Origin: Dysidea avara
Taxonomy: Eukaryota > Porifera > Demospongiae > Dictyoceratida > Dysideidae
Reading direction: 5' to 3'
NCBI RefSeq assembly: GCF_963678975.1
Contig: NC_089278.1
Location: 9,637,479-9,701,478, forward strand
DNA: 64,000 nt
Made by a program: the position numbers and the translations under genes. Shown here piece after piece: positions 25,301 to 43,600 of the stretch. The notes under the pieces are model-generated. The model did not search any database. It worked only from the letters and a program-made list of their open reading frames with translations, and had not been told where the DNA came from. Every line of letters starts with the position of its first letter. The stretch's first letter is position 1.

Positions 25301-28300
25301 CACACTCTCTTTCAATATGCCTTTTTTTTGTCTGCTGTTAATTTTTGGTAAATAAGTTGCCTTTACAACCCATAAAAACTGTTCACAGCATGTTTAAGAT
25401 CTGTTTTACTCATATTTTAAACTGGCATGATATTTACTGCTAATCTGCCTGAAAATTTACAACAGGAACTCTATATAGTATTCAAATCCGTTTCTCGCAC
25501 ATTGATCACTTTCAAAATATTCCTGTTTGCTCGAGTGCATACAGACACTCAGAATGGTTTTTCACAAACCAATTCTCAGAATGGTGTGTTTGATTTTTAA
25601 AAAATGCTGTTCCAAGGACTTCCTGATTCTCAAAACACTCAATGCATGCTCTTTTGACTCCATAAAAATTTTAAATGATGATGGCTATCTCAGTTATAAG
25701 ATTGATTACTGGTGAATGGTTTAATATGTTAGTGCTATATTTATAGTTAGCTGACAAACTACACAATTCTCATCACCATACTTTTATACTGCAACACTGC
25801 CATATGTGATTGCTAGTTGGCCATTTCTTCCTGGCTTGTATGTGAGGCATCCCATCCTATTCATTCCTCCAAGAGGTAGACAGTGCTATGATCTGTTTGT
25901 TATGTTATCAGACAGAGCAGCACTGCTGGTAAACTCATGCTTGTGCCTGTTTTGGTGCTACATATGTATGTATTCACAGCCTCCCTGTATCATGTTTCCA
26001 ACTATTAATGGAAGTCACCAGTCATTAATTTTGAATCACTAATAGTGTTCTTTTTATTGTATTCACTGAGACTCTGTAATGAATTAACTGAGTACTTAGG
26101 ACTTACTGTTTTCCCTGCTGTTTCACTATATGACCTCCATATTTTTCCTGTTTGACATCTGTACTAGTTTTTCATTGAATTGAATGATGATGAGGAGGTT
26201 GTGATCTAAATAGTTTCAGTGACTAGTAGGATTGCTTTCTGTTTTGCTGTCTGTGAAATTATACATCCATTTCATAGCTTATTCAATGGTACACAATGCC
26301 ACATTGGTGAGGTGGCAGTGATGCCAACACTGCTTGAAGCATATCTTGGCCGCTGTGTAGAGCTCATAATATTTCCATAAATAATATTACAAACTCTTTT
26401 GTGAGGTGTATGCCTTGGAAATGTGCCAGTTAAGACTTGTAGCTTGTTACCAATGACATCAGCTCAGAGAATGAATTAGTAGACAGCAAGAGCAAGAGTT
26501 CATAATAATATAAACTTTATATTATGTACTTTTGGTAAGAGGCTAAGTAAGCACTTTATCCACTACACATATGAGAAGTTATGCATCATGCTTAGTGATC
26601 CTCAATCCTGCTGGCAATTGTCACCTTAAGTCAAGAAGGTAGGAACTAAGGCTTGTACCGTATGCTGTATCCTTTACTGGGTAGTCTGGACATCTGTGCC
26701 AGTAATGTTAGATTGCCTGAAAAGTTGCTAGACATACAACACTCTTGTGGGAATCTTTAGCCTCCTAGTTGATGCCTACTCCTTCTTAAGGATTTTGTTT
26801 TGTGTTTGTGTGAATCACAATATTATGTTGTTATAATATGTAACAGCTGGATTGTAAAACCCCTCAAATAGGACCACTGAATCCAAGTGCAATATGCTAC
26901 TAGCCAACTTGGCAGCGGGTTGTTTATGCACATGGCCAGCACCTGCTTAGTGCAGCCACCTACTCTCTAGAGTCAGAAAATTATGGACTGAAAGTATATA
27001 AACCAGCTATTACTATGCTACAGCCCTAATCACTTTACTTGCACATTTCTCATACTCTGTTAGCCTAGTACTGGTTGTTTGTGGGCCTATGAGAACATGT
27101 TTACCATGAAGAGAGTTGTGAAGAGGTAATTACTTCAATCGTACATATGGTAAATTGGGTTTTCCTTTTCTTACATTGCTGCACCTATTAATTCCCTCCT
27201 TTAACATAAATCAGGGGGGTTTACTTGAAAGAATGATTGATGTAACTGGTGGTGAAATGTGAAATACCCACATGTATAAGGTATAGGGAAATGCACCATT
27301 ACTCACTCACTGTACCTAGCCTTCTCCATGACTTTGTTTTTGGCCATCACAGCTTATTGTTGAAGTGTGTGGGTATGTTGTACAGTTATGTTGTTTTCTG
27401 TTTGCTTGTGTTAGTACTCATGCTAATCATGTTACATTACATCAAATTACATCAAATTACATACTTTGAGTGACATCACAATCGAAGTTTAAGATGACAT
27501 AAGGGTGTGCTTACGAACTTGTGACCTGTGAAGTACTTGTGTTGTTTACTTTAGTTTTATGGGTGGCCATTGGAGTAATTGTAACATGACAGTCACAGTG
27601 ACTTGTATCACATCATCACATCATTAGTACTAGTTAATGGTCAAGGTGTGTTTGTAATGACTCTGAACATGGTCTTGGGTGTTGACTGATATTCCTTGTG
27701 TGCCTAAATAAAGTTGATACAGTCAATTTAAAAATAGCATTGTCTGTTGATTTCACCCTATACACAAGAGTTACTCTCACAATCAGACACACACAATTTT
27801 CACTTACCACTTGTTGAGAAAGGGCACCCCAAGTCTTCTAATAACGTAGCCACCAGTAGTAGTGCAAACTTTACTATTATGTAGACGCCCTCACCTGTTA
27901 GTATAGCAGGTACCAGCATGTTCATATTTATGGTGTAGTGTACTACAACTGATGATATCATTATCTGTAACAGATCTTGTCCAGGATATCTTTGTGGCTA
28001 AATAGCTATCTGTTTCAGTTTCAATACTGCACACCACACACAAGCTCACACCACACCTATCCTGTTTGATGTGATAGTCATATACAGCTTCTAATAATTC
28101 TTGCGCGACAGCAAAAAACAAGCGAAATCACGTGTATAGCATTTTGTCCAATCAAATCGATTTATTTTTGAACTTCAAACTATAATTACCACATGTGGCT
28201 TCCGCTTTAAATTTGTTGGCGCGCAAGAACTATTAGAACCTGTGTAGTAGGGGAAGAAGCCTATCATCACACCACACACATGTGTGCTTGGATGTGTGCA

Positions 28301-29780
28301 ACAATTTAGACGCACACACACACATGCACACATACACACGCCACACACACACACACATACCTACAACTGGAATGCATATCTATACCTGTGGGAGTGGTAG
28401 TTTATTTACTGTGTGATATTCCTCAGGTAACCAGTATATCACAACCACAGCTGTAGTGATTGCTGAGACAATGAAGATGTTTGTGTGTATTGGCATCATC
28501 TGGTATCAACAGCCTAACACATCATCCTTCGTTTCCTTCCTACATGAATCCATCATAGTCAACTGGAAGGATACTCTCAAGTTGTCAGTTCCTGCATTTG
28601 TTTATGCCCTCCAGAACAACCTCCAATATGTAGCAGTTAGCAATTTAGAAGCCGCTGTGTTTCAGGTATGTATTCAGCCCACTGGATTCTGTTATAGTTT
28701 TGAGTACGTACTTGAATCTGTTTTGTCTGCCTAATAGTGTTATGACAAAGTGGTCAATGTTGTTTTGAGTACTGTTAATGTGTATCATCTGGAGATATAA
28801 ATGTTACTGTTTGCTTACAGTATTACGTATGAAAAAACAGTTTGGCTTATTTCTACATAACTAGTAGTTGGCTTCTGTCTTTGCTATCTATGTTTGGTCA
28901 GTCTGTGATCAGTTAAGGGATTACAGTGCCTTAATAGCTTAACCATATCACAATTAATATTGTTACCTACAAAGAACTTGATACAGCAAGAATTACAAAT
29001 TGGTCAGTGAATTTTCCAAAGAAGGCCTAGGAATAGAATTACTAGTACCTGGTATCAGCTGTGATTGTGAGTAAAGTTTAAAGGTTGCTTTTGTAGTTAT
29101 GTTCTCATGTTAAAGTGATGCTTATTATTGTATAGGTGCTCTATCAGATGAAGGTATTCACTACAGCCCTGTTTTCCGTGGTGTTGTTGGACAAGAAGCT
29201 CTCTTTTTTGAAGTGGGGATCTCTTGTTCTTTTGTTCGCTGGTGTCTGCTTGGTCACCGTGGATCCTTCGTCATTTGGAAATAACAGAGAGAACCAGTCT
29301 TTCATTATTGGTGTTGTAGCCGTAGCTATATCCTGTCTCTCTTCTGGCTTTGCTGGAGTGTATTTTGAGAAAATATTGAAAGGAACAAGTGGATCAGTTT
29401 GGCTACGGAATATTCAACTGGGATTTTTTGGATCACTGGCGGCTGTTGTTGGAATGTTGATGCGTGACTATGACAAAGTTACAAATGATGGATTTTTCTT
29501 TGGCTACAGCACGTTAGTTTGGATGGTGATTATCCAGCAAGCTGTGGGTGGTCTGATTGTGGCAGCAGTTGTACGCTACGCTGATAATATTCTAAAAGGA
29601 TTTGCCACCTCAATATCTATCATTGTATCGGCGCTCGCTTCTGTTCATTTGTTTGGGTTTACACTAACACCACTGTTTGCTGTGGGAACATTACTTGTAG
29701 TAATCTCAATATACATGTATGGACAACCGGACAAGCCAGCTGCAAGTAAAGATTCATTACCACTCACAAACAAAAACTAG
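16389..29780 (+). CDS. SLC35A2: SLC35A2/A3-type UDP-sugar transporter
   Basis: Coding exons 16389-16473, 23146-23241, 28427-28665 and 29136-29780 join in consistent phase to 354 residues. The family exchanges UDP-galactose or UDP-GlcNAc for UMP across the Golgi membrane. The N-terminus is a short hydrophilic acidic/Lys tail; the first helix begins at SPYFKQVLLITLVIQN, and ten membrane segments fit. Family hallmarks: NNLQYVAVSNLEAAVFQ, VLYQMK, GFAGVYFEKILKG, SVWLRNIQLG and the strongly conserved YADNILKGFATS. The C-terminal helix followed by GQPDKP lies between A2 and A3, so substrate is not settled. Intron 1 (6.7 kb) and intron 2 (5.2 kb) are huge for this window because they are filled with mobile elements. 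Its stop lies 98 bp from the stop of the RIM-like gene on the other strand. Confidence 0.9.
17419..17957. mobile_element. hAT-type MITE (8-bp target duplication)
   Basis: Inverted ends TAGGGCTGGGA and its near-complement, flanked by a perfect 8-bp duplication ATCAAGAC (17411-17418 and 17958-17965). 8-bp duplications mark the hAT superfamily. 539 bp, no transposase, within intron 1 of the UDP-sugar transporter. Confidence 0.85.
18395..18730 (-). mobile_element. tRNA-derived SINE, copy 1
   Basis: On the minus strand the part near 18635-18700 reads as a tRNA-like head: an A-box-like TGGTTCAGTGG followed about 45 bases on by a B box, GGTTCAAACCC. The body beyond it contains the recurring 'actctaatagagca' element and matches 22740-23000 over about 250 bp. 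No full cloverleaf, so it is a SINE rather than a tRNA gene. In intron 1 of the UDP-sugar transporter. Confidence 0.65.
19005..19300. mobile_element. Foldback MITE-like inverted repeat
   Basis: Arms of about 110 bp (near 19010-19125 and 19190-19285), sharing tcaagctgtgaaaa, gaaatcaaaggtgg and ccaagaaatggctgcaatg as reverse complements around an A+T-rich loop. Intronic. Confidence 0.75.
19835..20238. mobile_element. hAT-type MITE
   Basis: Inverted ends TAGAGCTGAGCAATAGT and complement, 404 bp, flanked by ccttaatc and cattaatc (7 of 8 bases identical), consistent with a hAT target duplication. The inside is rich in overlapping 'atcgtgat' palindromes. Intronic. Confidence 0.75.
20500..22300 (+). 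mobile_element. DIRS-type (tyrosine-recombinase) retroelement fossil
   Basis: Broken remnant in intron 1 of the UDP-sugar transporter, same strand as the host gene. A reverse-transcriptase core is recognisable (YLDDF box near 21000), followed by sequence like the DIRS/Ngaro tyrosine-recombinase core (about 21700-22100, 'LWAAACM.FLDFLR'). Multiple breaks; clearly old and incomplete. Terminal repeats were not identified. Confidence 0.6.
22740..23000 (-). mobile_element. tRNA-derived SINE, copy 2
   Basis: Colinear with copy 1 (18395-18730): shares the atagcagtg-like tRNA head on the minus strand, 'acctaacaccca', 'agatactctaatag' and 'catagcagtg.tttt'. The B box is degraded. Lies just upstream of exon 2 of the UDP-sugar transporter. 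Confidence 0.6.
23493..24138. mobile_element. TIR element with AAAT duplication
   Basis: About 34-bp imperfect inverted ends (gtgaccggatctg at the left, complement at the right), 646 bp, flanked on both sides by AAAT. Superfamily not clear; no transposase. In intron 2 of the UDP-sugar transporter. Confidence 0.6.
24150..28300. other. Rest of transporter intron 2
   Basis: About 4 kb of intronic sequence with only short unsupported open frames; I see no second gene. It ends in an impure CA-rich microsatellite shortly before exon 3. Confidence 0.5.
28308..28370. repeat. Impure (CA)n microsatellite
   Basis: Interrupted acac tract about 55 bp upstream of exon 3 of the UDP-sugar transporter. Confidence 0.8.
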
Positions 29781-29878
29781 TATATATTTTCATATATTAT
29801 ATAAAGTATAAACAATTTAGCAATTGTACACACATGAATGCACATAAGTAAGATAGTGAATTGTGTCAAAACAGTAGT

Positions 29879-32800
29879 TCATGTATATAATTGATACCAA
29901 CTAGAAAGTCCAGATAGATCAGCCCACTTGAGATTCACCCATACTTCTCCAACATATTTTTTTGATAGGAGAGATCCTTTAGTGACCACTATATGAAGAT
30001 GCATTCTGTCTGTACAACCTTGACTGTCGAGGTACATCTCTGCCAATGGGTTTGCTGCACTGCTGAGTACTGTAGACACCTTCTTTTTGCAGATAACCTC
30101 CTTTCCTTGAACCAGTGTTGCTTTAATAGTACAATCTACAAAGGAAGCAAATATCCTTAATAACTTCCTGTAAACAACCACTTATATTATTCATAGAAAT
30201 AATATTGTATACAAGTTGTGCTCACCATTTCCTGATACAGTAGGTGATCTTTCTTCTATTGTTCGTATTTTCAGGAGTAGCCTTCTGTGCTGTACCAGAC
30301 TGAATCTCATCCTGCCACAGGGTTCCTGAAGATGATCTGAATTAGGAATACTTATAGTAAAATGCAGCCCATTTGTCCAGTTAGAAAGAACTTACCCAAT
30401 TTGGGTATGAACTGGCCAATCCCTAATTCCTTCCTTTGTTGACTGAGGCTTATTTTGCTTCCCTCAGGACTGCTGTGTGAAAGAAACAGAGACCATAGAA
30501 TTGAATGTGTTTTAACATTAATTATTATCTTACCTTGATGTTGATGAAACTGAGGTCTTGCTTGGACGAGATGCCTCACTGGGTGACTTGCGGCTTGCCT
30601 CACCAGATTGCTTGTGACGGAACAGCTTGAAAGGTGCTTTTATCTTTTTTGCCTTGATGAAAAACATGCGAGACTTGTTTGGAGCAGGGGGCTGTGGTAT
30701 TGCACTATACTTCATTTTAAAAGACATAATTAAGTTTTCTGGTTTTGATGCCAAGTTATGGTTATCCTCCTGACTACTGTTCAGTGGAGAGTCACACTGT
30801 GACAATTCTGTTGAACTATCAGTTTCAAGTAAAATCTCAACACTGGCACTTCGATGACATGGCTTCAGTCTTGGATACTCATTCATGGGTACATCACTGT
30901 TTGCACTTTCTTGTGAATGCTTTCTAGACTGTCCTTGTAAGGCTTGGAATTCAATTGCATTGTCCATGTGAAGATTATTCAAACTGCAACTTCTTCTCAC
31001 CATTGTGGAACACTTGCTGCCCATATTTTGAGCCTCTTCATGCCAGAGCACTCCTGGAGATTCTGTTGATGAATTTGAATAATTAGAGAAACCTGAATTT
31101 CTGTTCATCGATGAAGTCTCACTATGATGCATTGAAGTATAACCAGATGACGGTGAGCCCAGTTGTTCTTGTTTAACTTCATGTTGTTCTGGGATGGGCT
31201 TTTTGTGCACCTCAGTGTCCAAACCCCAGGCAGGGTGGTAAGCATGAGGCTCGACAACTGCTTCAACTTCCATGGTCCTTCCATTGGCTGAGTAACCAAT
31301 GAAGGGAGTGTCCTGTTGTTCATCCATTGATCTACTATTGGAATAGTGTCCTCTCTCTGCTTGTTGATAGCAAGAGGTGGGCGGGCTTTTAGTATCCTGA
31401 GCTGAAATATCTTCTTTTACATAGGACAATTTGGGACGCATCACTAACATCTTATTACTTGACTTGTTCTTTTTGGAGCTTGTCTTGCTTTTTAGCAAAG
31501 GTGGAAACGTTCTTCTTCTGGTTGTAAGGTCAGGCAAATTTAAGCTGCTAGAACTCTGTTTCAAGGAGCTGGTAGCTGATATAACTCTGTCAAACAATCT
31601 GTTAATTATTGCTCTTTTCTTCACACCTACAGGTGTGGCAAGCTGTGGTAAATTATGATCGTGATCAGTCAGCGGATACCACGCTGCAGTACTATTGATA
31701 GAAGACGATAGGTTGAGAAAAACCTACACAACGATAAAAAAAAGATTATAGTGGACTGTCAAACCATTAAATACAGCTACGCAGTGGTGACACACAAAAG
31801 CTGCTATCAAAACTATTACAGTGCATTATACTATGATACATGGTGTACAGTTCACTCACCTCTCCCGCAAAACTGTATTGCTCGTCGCTTTTGTAATCCC
31901 AGACAATAACGTGCAGTCCAGCACCAGCGAGCTACACAATTTGCACAACGAAACTGTTAAATGATGTTCAAGCACGAGAATCCTTTGTTATAAATGACCC
32001 TACAAGCCGTACAAGTTAGTTTAAGCGATTGCATAACTTTATTACTATATAAGTCAGTGAGGTAATTAGCGCCTCTCCACTGCCTCACTGGTATGCACCG
32101 GAGTTAGTGTTCCTGTTCCTATCTCAACCAACTACAATTGAATGAACAAAGCTATAGTGTAGATCATTTCATTGGAAGTATTCAGGATATTAAACCATGC
32201 TAACTTCCAAGAGATATATACCATAGCTTTACTGGATGTACTTACTGAATTTTGTGGTAGATTAAATGGCTCTAGTTTTTGGTTCCAGACAGGATGGTTG
32301 GTCTGTGTCAAACTCAGTGACATTTCACCATCACATAATCCACTAGGACTGCATTACCACACAACAGTGACATATACTGAGTACTGAGCTAGCTATATAG
32401 AATAGGTGTACCTTATGTCCTCTCCTATAATGGTGATATTTGCTAGAGGGTTTGTCAATACACTGCTGGTCAGTTTTGCTTGGTGTAAAACCACCCCCAG
32501 TTTGCCAGACTTACTGTATGCTATTGACAGCTGGTACAAGTTACATTAATGCCAGCTACTAATAAAACATTCAGATAACTCACCTGTACTTTTCCATAAT
32601 TCATAGTATTCTCCAGTTTCATTTTATCCACCGTTGGAATAGTTACGTGTTCGTCATTACTGTTTTTAGGCTCTTGTTCTTCAAACACCCACTGTTGCTG
32701 ATCACTGAAACTTATGACTGACTTTCGACGTGATCTCTTAAACCCTCCTGGTTTAAGTGCAGATTCCACAATTTCTGTGATAAGTTCTATATAACTTAGC

Positions 32801-34464
32801 TACAGTTGGATTAGCTATACTAGTGTACCTTCTTCCTCAAATACTGTATCTAATTTTCCTTCTGTTATATTTTCCTGTCTCTTTTTTATTGCAATATCAA
32901 CATCACTTCTAACGTATACAGAAATCTGGCATCACATTAAAGAAGTACTATAGCTATACATTACCGTTTCTCAGAAAGAATAAGCTTTAGCTCATTGTTG
33001 GGTATCTTTTGGCTTAAAATACTTTTTATTCCCTCAAATGTTTTGTTTATCAGGGATATTCCATTCCACTCATGTACAATTTGACCTGTCTCAACACAAC
33101 AGTTGCATATTCGTAGGTTTATATACTATTTTGTTGTCTCATACCAACAGTAACATTTCCTAAGATGAATGCAGGGCCTTCAATGTCCACATCAGTCACA
33201 CACGTTATCAGCCCACTATTTGATGCAATACCTCCATGTATGCTTAAGCCAACTCCGGCTCCTTAACATCAATATATACAATATACATAACAAGCAATGA
33301 CGTGTGCAAGCATGTAATCAGTAGGGCTATATATGAAGTGTGACATATACAAGTTTTACTGGTGAGAAAAATTACAAATACCATAGGAGTCACCGACCTC
33401 CAAAGGACCTTGAAATGTTTGTGAAGGGAAGCACAACCGAATATAATGGACCACTGTCTGATGGCTGTACTTCAGTTTGAAGGGTCATCTATTGTGGCAC
33501 CAAATACATACAAACATGAAAGACCTTTTTCTTCATACCAAATTTGGGATTGGAGCAGGGTTGTCTGCAGTAGAGTCTACAGTAGGGCTATCTACAGTGA
33601 TCATGATATCATTGAGGTCCATGTGACTACTAGTGCTACTGCTAGAATGAGATAAGTGATTTGAACATGAAATCTCATCTTTGTCAGATTCTGCATTCAC
33701 ACGGTCACTCCAGTTCTCTAATTTGTCTGGGTGGTGGTCAGGGATTACCTCAGGATGAGCTTTGAACATTTGTAAAGATTCCTCATCATCTGAAACCCAA
33801 TTATCTAAACTATGATCCTCTAGTGACCTCTGTTTGGGACTTGAGTCTTCTCTGTCTACAATCACTATCTCATCATTTATGCCACCATCTAACCAATAGT
33901 CTAAATTTGAACCATAATCTGTGTCTGTCCATTTTAGATTACTCTCAAGATATCGTCTCTCCCAGTAGCAAGGTGTGACATCTGTGATTGAATTTTTCCT
34001 ATGTTTGGGCTTCTTAACTTCAGCTAAATCTCCGTCATATGCTGATAGGGTGTTGACCTGATGGCTGTGTGGTGAATTTTAGATGATTAATATACTCTGG
34101 TGGCGGTCATACAATAACATTTAATATGGTTACATTTCAATATACAAGTCCATATATTGAATAGATATGATGACATTACCTAACTGGTGAGCATTAGTGA
34201 TGTTACAGTACATCAAGTACTTGACAATACAAATTAGTCAGATTGCTACCATTGAATCTCATTTGTACCATAACAATATTAGCCTTAAGAGGGCTCATAA
34301 CATTCATTGACATAGCAACAAAACCAAAACTATGGAGGCCTCCCTCTTTGTACTGTACTGTTCTATGTGGTCTATACTACTTATATACCCACCTGGTTTT
34401 CTTGGACATCCTTGCTCTGTCTTTGTATGGATATGACAAACTCTAGCTGTACATGTCTCATGGT
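29879..34464 (-). CDS. RIMS: RIM-like active-zone scaffold (PDZ-C2A-C2B), 5' end incomplete
   Basis: Minus-strand exons: about 34464-34389 (Cys-rich, CVCQNC), 34064-33539, 33488-33398, 33261-33145, 33085-32966, 32908-32829, 32774-32584, 32509-32412, 32348-32246, 31931-31860, 31723-30535, 30469-30396, 30336-30226, 30135-29879; over 1000 residues. Order: acidic linker; PDZ domain (GVGLSIHGG, then VHEWNGISLINKTFEGIKSIL); basic linker; C2A (NHPVWNQKLEPF, LHVIVWDY, FAGEVFLNL, WYPL); long Ser-rich linker; C2B (YVGEVWVNLKW, WYQL) ending at the stop. That architecture matches RIM proteins, which tether vesicles and recruit Munc13 and Rab3 at release sites. The initiating exon was not found between 34464 and SLC35E3. 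C2A lacks the usual first-loop Asp residues. A divergent PDZ/C2 scaffold of other origin is the alternative. Confidence 0.72.
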
Positions 34465-34630
34465 TGTTCACTGGAACTGACAGGTCACAGTTTTGACATA
34501 CACAAACTCTAGGATCTCAAAACAGTACCTTACACTTACGCGTGTTAATAAATATGTTATAAAGTGTTAAAATCAAGTTATCAATTCTAGTAACTAAATG
34601 TGTTATTCATGATGCACAGGTATTTACTGT

Positions 34631-40540
<5,910 letters not shown>

Positions 40541-40699
40541 TATTATTTTGTAAATACACGCACTATGACGCATGCACGAATTCCTCTTATGGCACTTTGT
40601 ATTTTTATATATTTACCATACCAAGTAATAATTAAGTGAATTATGGTGGGCGTGGCTAATGATTTTTGATTGTGGGATCTCAACATCACGTACTGTACT

Positions 40700-43600
40700 A
40701 TGACGGGAAGGGAATGGCGTTGTTTAATGTTAACGTTAATTAGCACATTGTGCTTGGGAAGGTACGTGATTAGCACGTGGCTTGCGCGGTACGCACAGTG
40801 ATTCGCTATCCACTTCTCACATAGCTAGCACAAACCACATAGCAATCTACGAGCATTTAAATTGTTTGTCTTTCTTTGCAGCAAAAATGGCAGTTTAGTG
40901 CAAGGAGAAGTTCTACAAGATGGTAAGGAATGCATAGTATCCGTGACATCACATTTGGGACACCCCACACACCTACACATTGTTTTACACTGGGACAGAT
41001 GATTTAATGCACTAATTTCTGATGTTTTAGCTGCAGGTCAATGCCACATTGTCATTCACGGACAAGACATCAGTAATATCAACAGCAGCCATTGTATCAA
41101 TGTTGTCGTGGTTGGTAGTGTTACAATTGACTGTGATCAGATAAGAGATGAACAGTTGGCAACCTTTCAACTGGTCACAGAATCACCGGCTTCTTGAGCA
41201 TAATTAACTGCAACAGATCAATCCCTTTACATAATCTTACTGTTCTACATGGTCACACCCAGACCAGCCTATCACTGTTACAGCAGTCTTTTCTCACAAG
41301 TGTCGGCAACTACAGTTCAGCTGAAATGTGGTCGTTGTTAGTGTTCAACAGTTCACTTGATCAACTGCAGCTATACGGACTAAGAGAGGTGGTACGAGGT
41401 AGCATCTTCATACATGATACTGGCAGGCTGTGTGTACACCAATCAGTGAGATGGAGTGATATTATTAGCTCCAGATCTCAGATGGCTCATTCAGTACTTC
41501 TCTCTGACTGTTAGTATGGGTACATATCAGCTGAATTGTATACATATTTATTTATTTAGGTGTGATTGCTGTGGAGTGTCATACTACGTGTCACAGAGCT
41601 TGTTGGGGACCTGATCTAAACCATTGTCAAGCAGGTATGGTGAAGAACATTACTACATTATTTGTCTGGGACCATAATTGACACAGGCATCACTCGTGAT
41701 ATGGATAAACTTCCTAACAAGCCAAAATGTGGTAGTACAGTTAAACTCAAAACAATAACATGCATGGATGAATAAGATTGTGTAGTAACATGTGTAGGCC
41801 AGTGTTCACATGTGCAGCATGGCTATATATTAGCATGTCAAAAAATCAAACTTCCTTTTTCATTGTCCAAGTAGTAAACTTGATGAATACAAGTAAATTT
41901 TGGCTTAGGTGTTTGCCTACTACAATGAACAAAGCTGTTTTGAAGCCACACACTACATGATGGGATGTAATAAAGACAAATGATTGTAAAATTGCACTAG
42001 TAGTGTAATCTTTGTAATACTGTAAGCTACATTGCTGATAGCAAGAGTATATATATACTTTTACATGGAAAAAACTACTTTCACACAATTGTTATGTATT
42101 ATACAACATGCACAAGATGTACCCACTAGCTTATTCTAGTGATATGATAACTCTGGTCACACATATACAGCCATATAACTCGACCATACATCATGTTTTA
42201 TTTCATGGTGTGTTAATCACTTAATGAGGTGTTCAATTTCAACTTGTATTTTGTGGGGGCTCTTCATCAGTGGTGATGTAGCTTCTAAACATCCTTTCCA
42301 GCACTTAGTTGGGATGACTGTGAGACAGCCTGCTATCATCGATGCCACACTGGGGGATGTTGTCATTCTGAGTGTGTTGGTGGTTGTAGTGGTCCTGACA
42401 TAGAACACTGCATGGTAAGTACTTTACTATCACTTCCTCACGTTGCTATTATTTGTTTGTTCAGGCTTGCCGGCACTTCCGCAATAATGGAAGTTGTGTA
42501 GCAAATTGTGCCCCATTGTCTGTCTATGACCCTCTCACACATCAACTAACCATTCTCCCTGATGGAGAATATCTTCTACATTACGACTGTGTCAAGGAGT
42601 GTCCAGGTGTGAGTACATTCTAGTCTTGTATGTTTCAAATACTTGCTACATATGTTACAGAGCTGTATAAGACATATGAAGAATGCTGTGTTTTAGAATG
42701 TCCATCTGGTACCACTGAGAATAATGGAGTGTGTGAAAGATGCGACGGCGTATGTCCAAAAGGTTGTTAATACAATACACCACACTGACAATACATCTAT
42801 TGTATTCTGTGAACAGTTTGTCTGGGCAGTGGTCAGCTACCTGGAGAATCTCCACACATCACTTCATTATATATTGATCGTTTTATCAACTGTACTCACA
42901 TCAATGGCAGTATCATCCTTAACAAGTCTTCACTTGAAGGGTGTGTGGCATACTCCCACTGTACACAACCTGTACATGTATGGTAACATCATTTGTGATA
43001 TAATGTCTCTCACTCATGTGATAACTAACTGATTTCCATAATATGTTGTTATATGAGCTCACATGTTTAGGGTTCTTGTGATTCTTGTCTACTTTATATA
43101 GGAATGTCACAATGGGTGTGCCACCAATGACCCAGGGCTCCTTATGGGCACTGAGCAATTTAGAAGAGGTTACTGGATATGTGGTCATTGAAGGTCTTAA
43201 CGTGACCAGTTTAAGATTCCTCCACAATCTGTGCACAGTTGGAGGGAAGGAACAGTTTATGGCAGCCTTTTCAAGCTTTTCCATTGTGATAAAGGATAAT
43301 CCATTGCTTGCTACATTGTCACTGGTGTCACTGCGTCTAGTTGAAAGAGGTGATATTCAGATCACAAATTGCCCCCAACTATGCTTGGCAGATACCCTCT
43401 TGCCTGAAAACATTTTCAAGGATAACTCACAACAAAGCCTGGAACTAACATCATTGAACTTGAACTGCAGTAAGTGAACATGTTAATTGGTACCAATTTA
43501 CTAATCATTACTACAATGTAACATGTCTGAATAATGCCTATATTATGCTGTTTACTACATAGCGGATTGGAACCACAAGGGGTAGTCACTTCCATACCGC

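Noticed and set aside
32521-32583. Read-through of the RIM-like exon into 'VSYLNVLLVAGINV', which looks like a C2 strand.
   Set aside because: A consensus donor (GTGAGT) precedes it and a stop follows; the next exon supplies a better C2A start (KLGVVLHQAKL).
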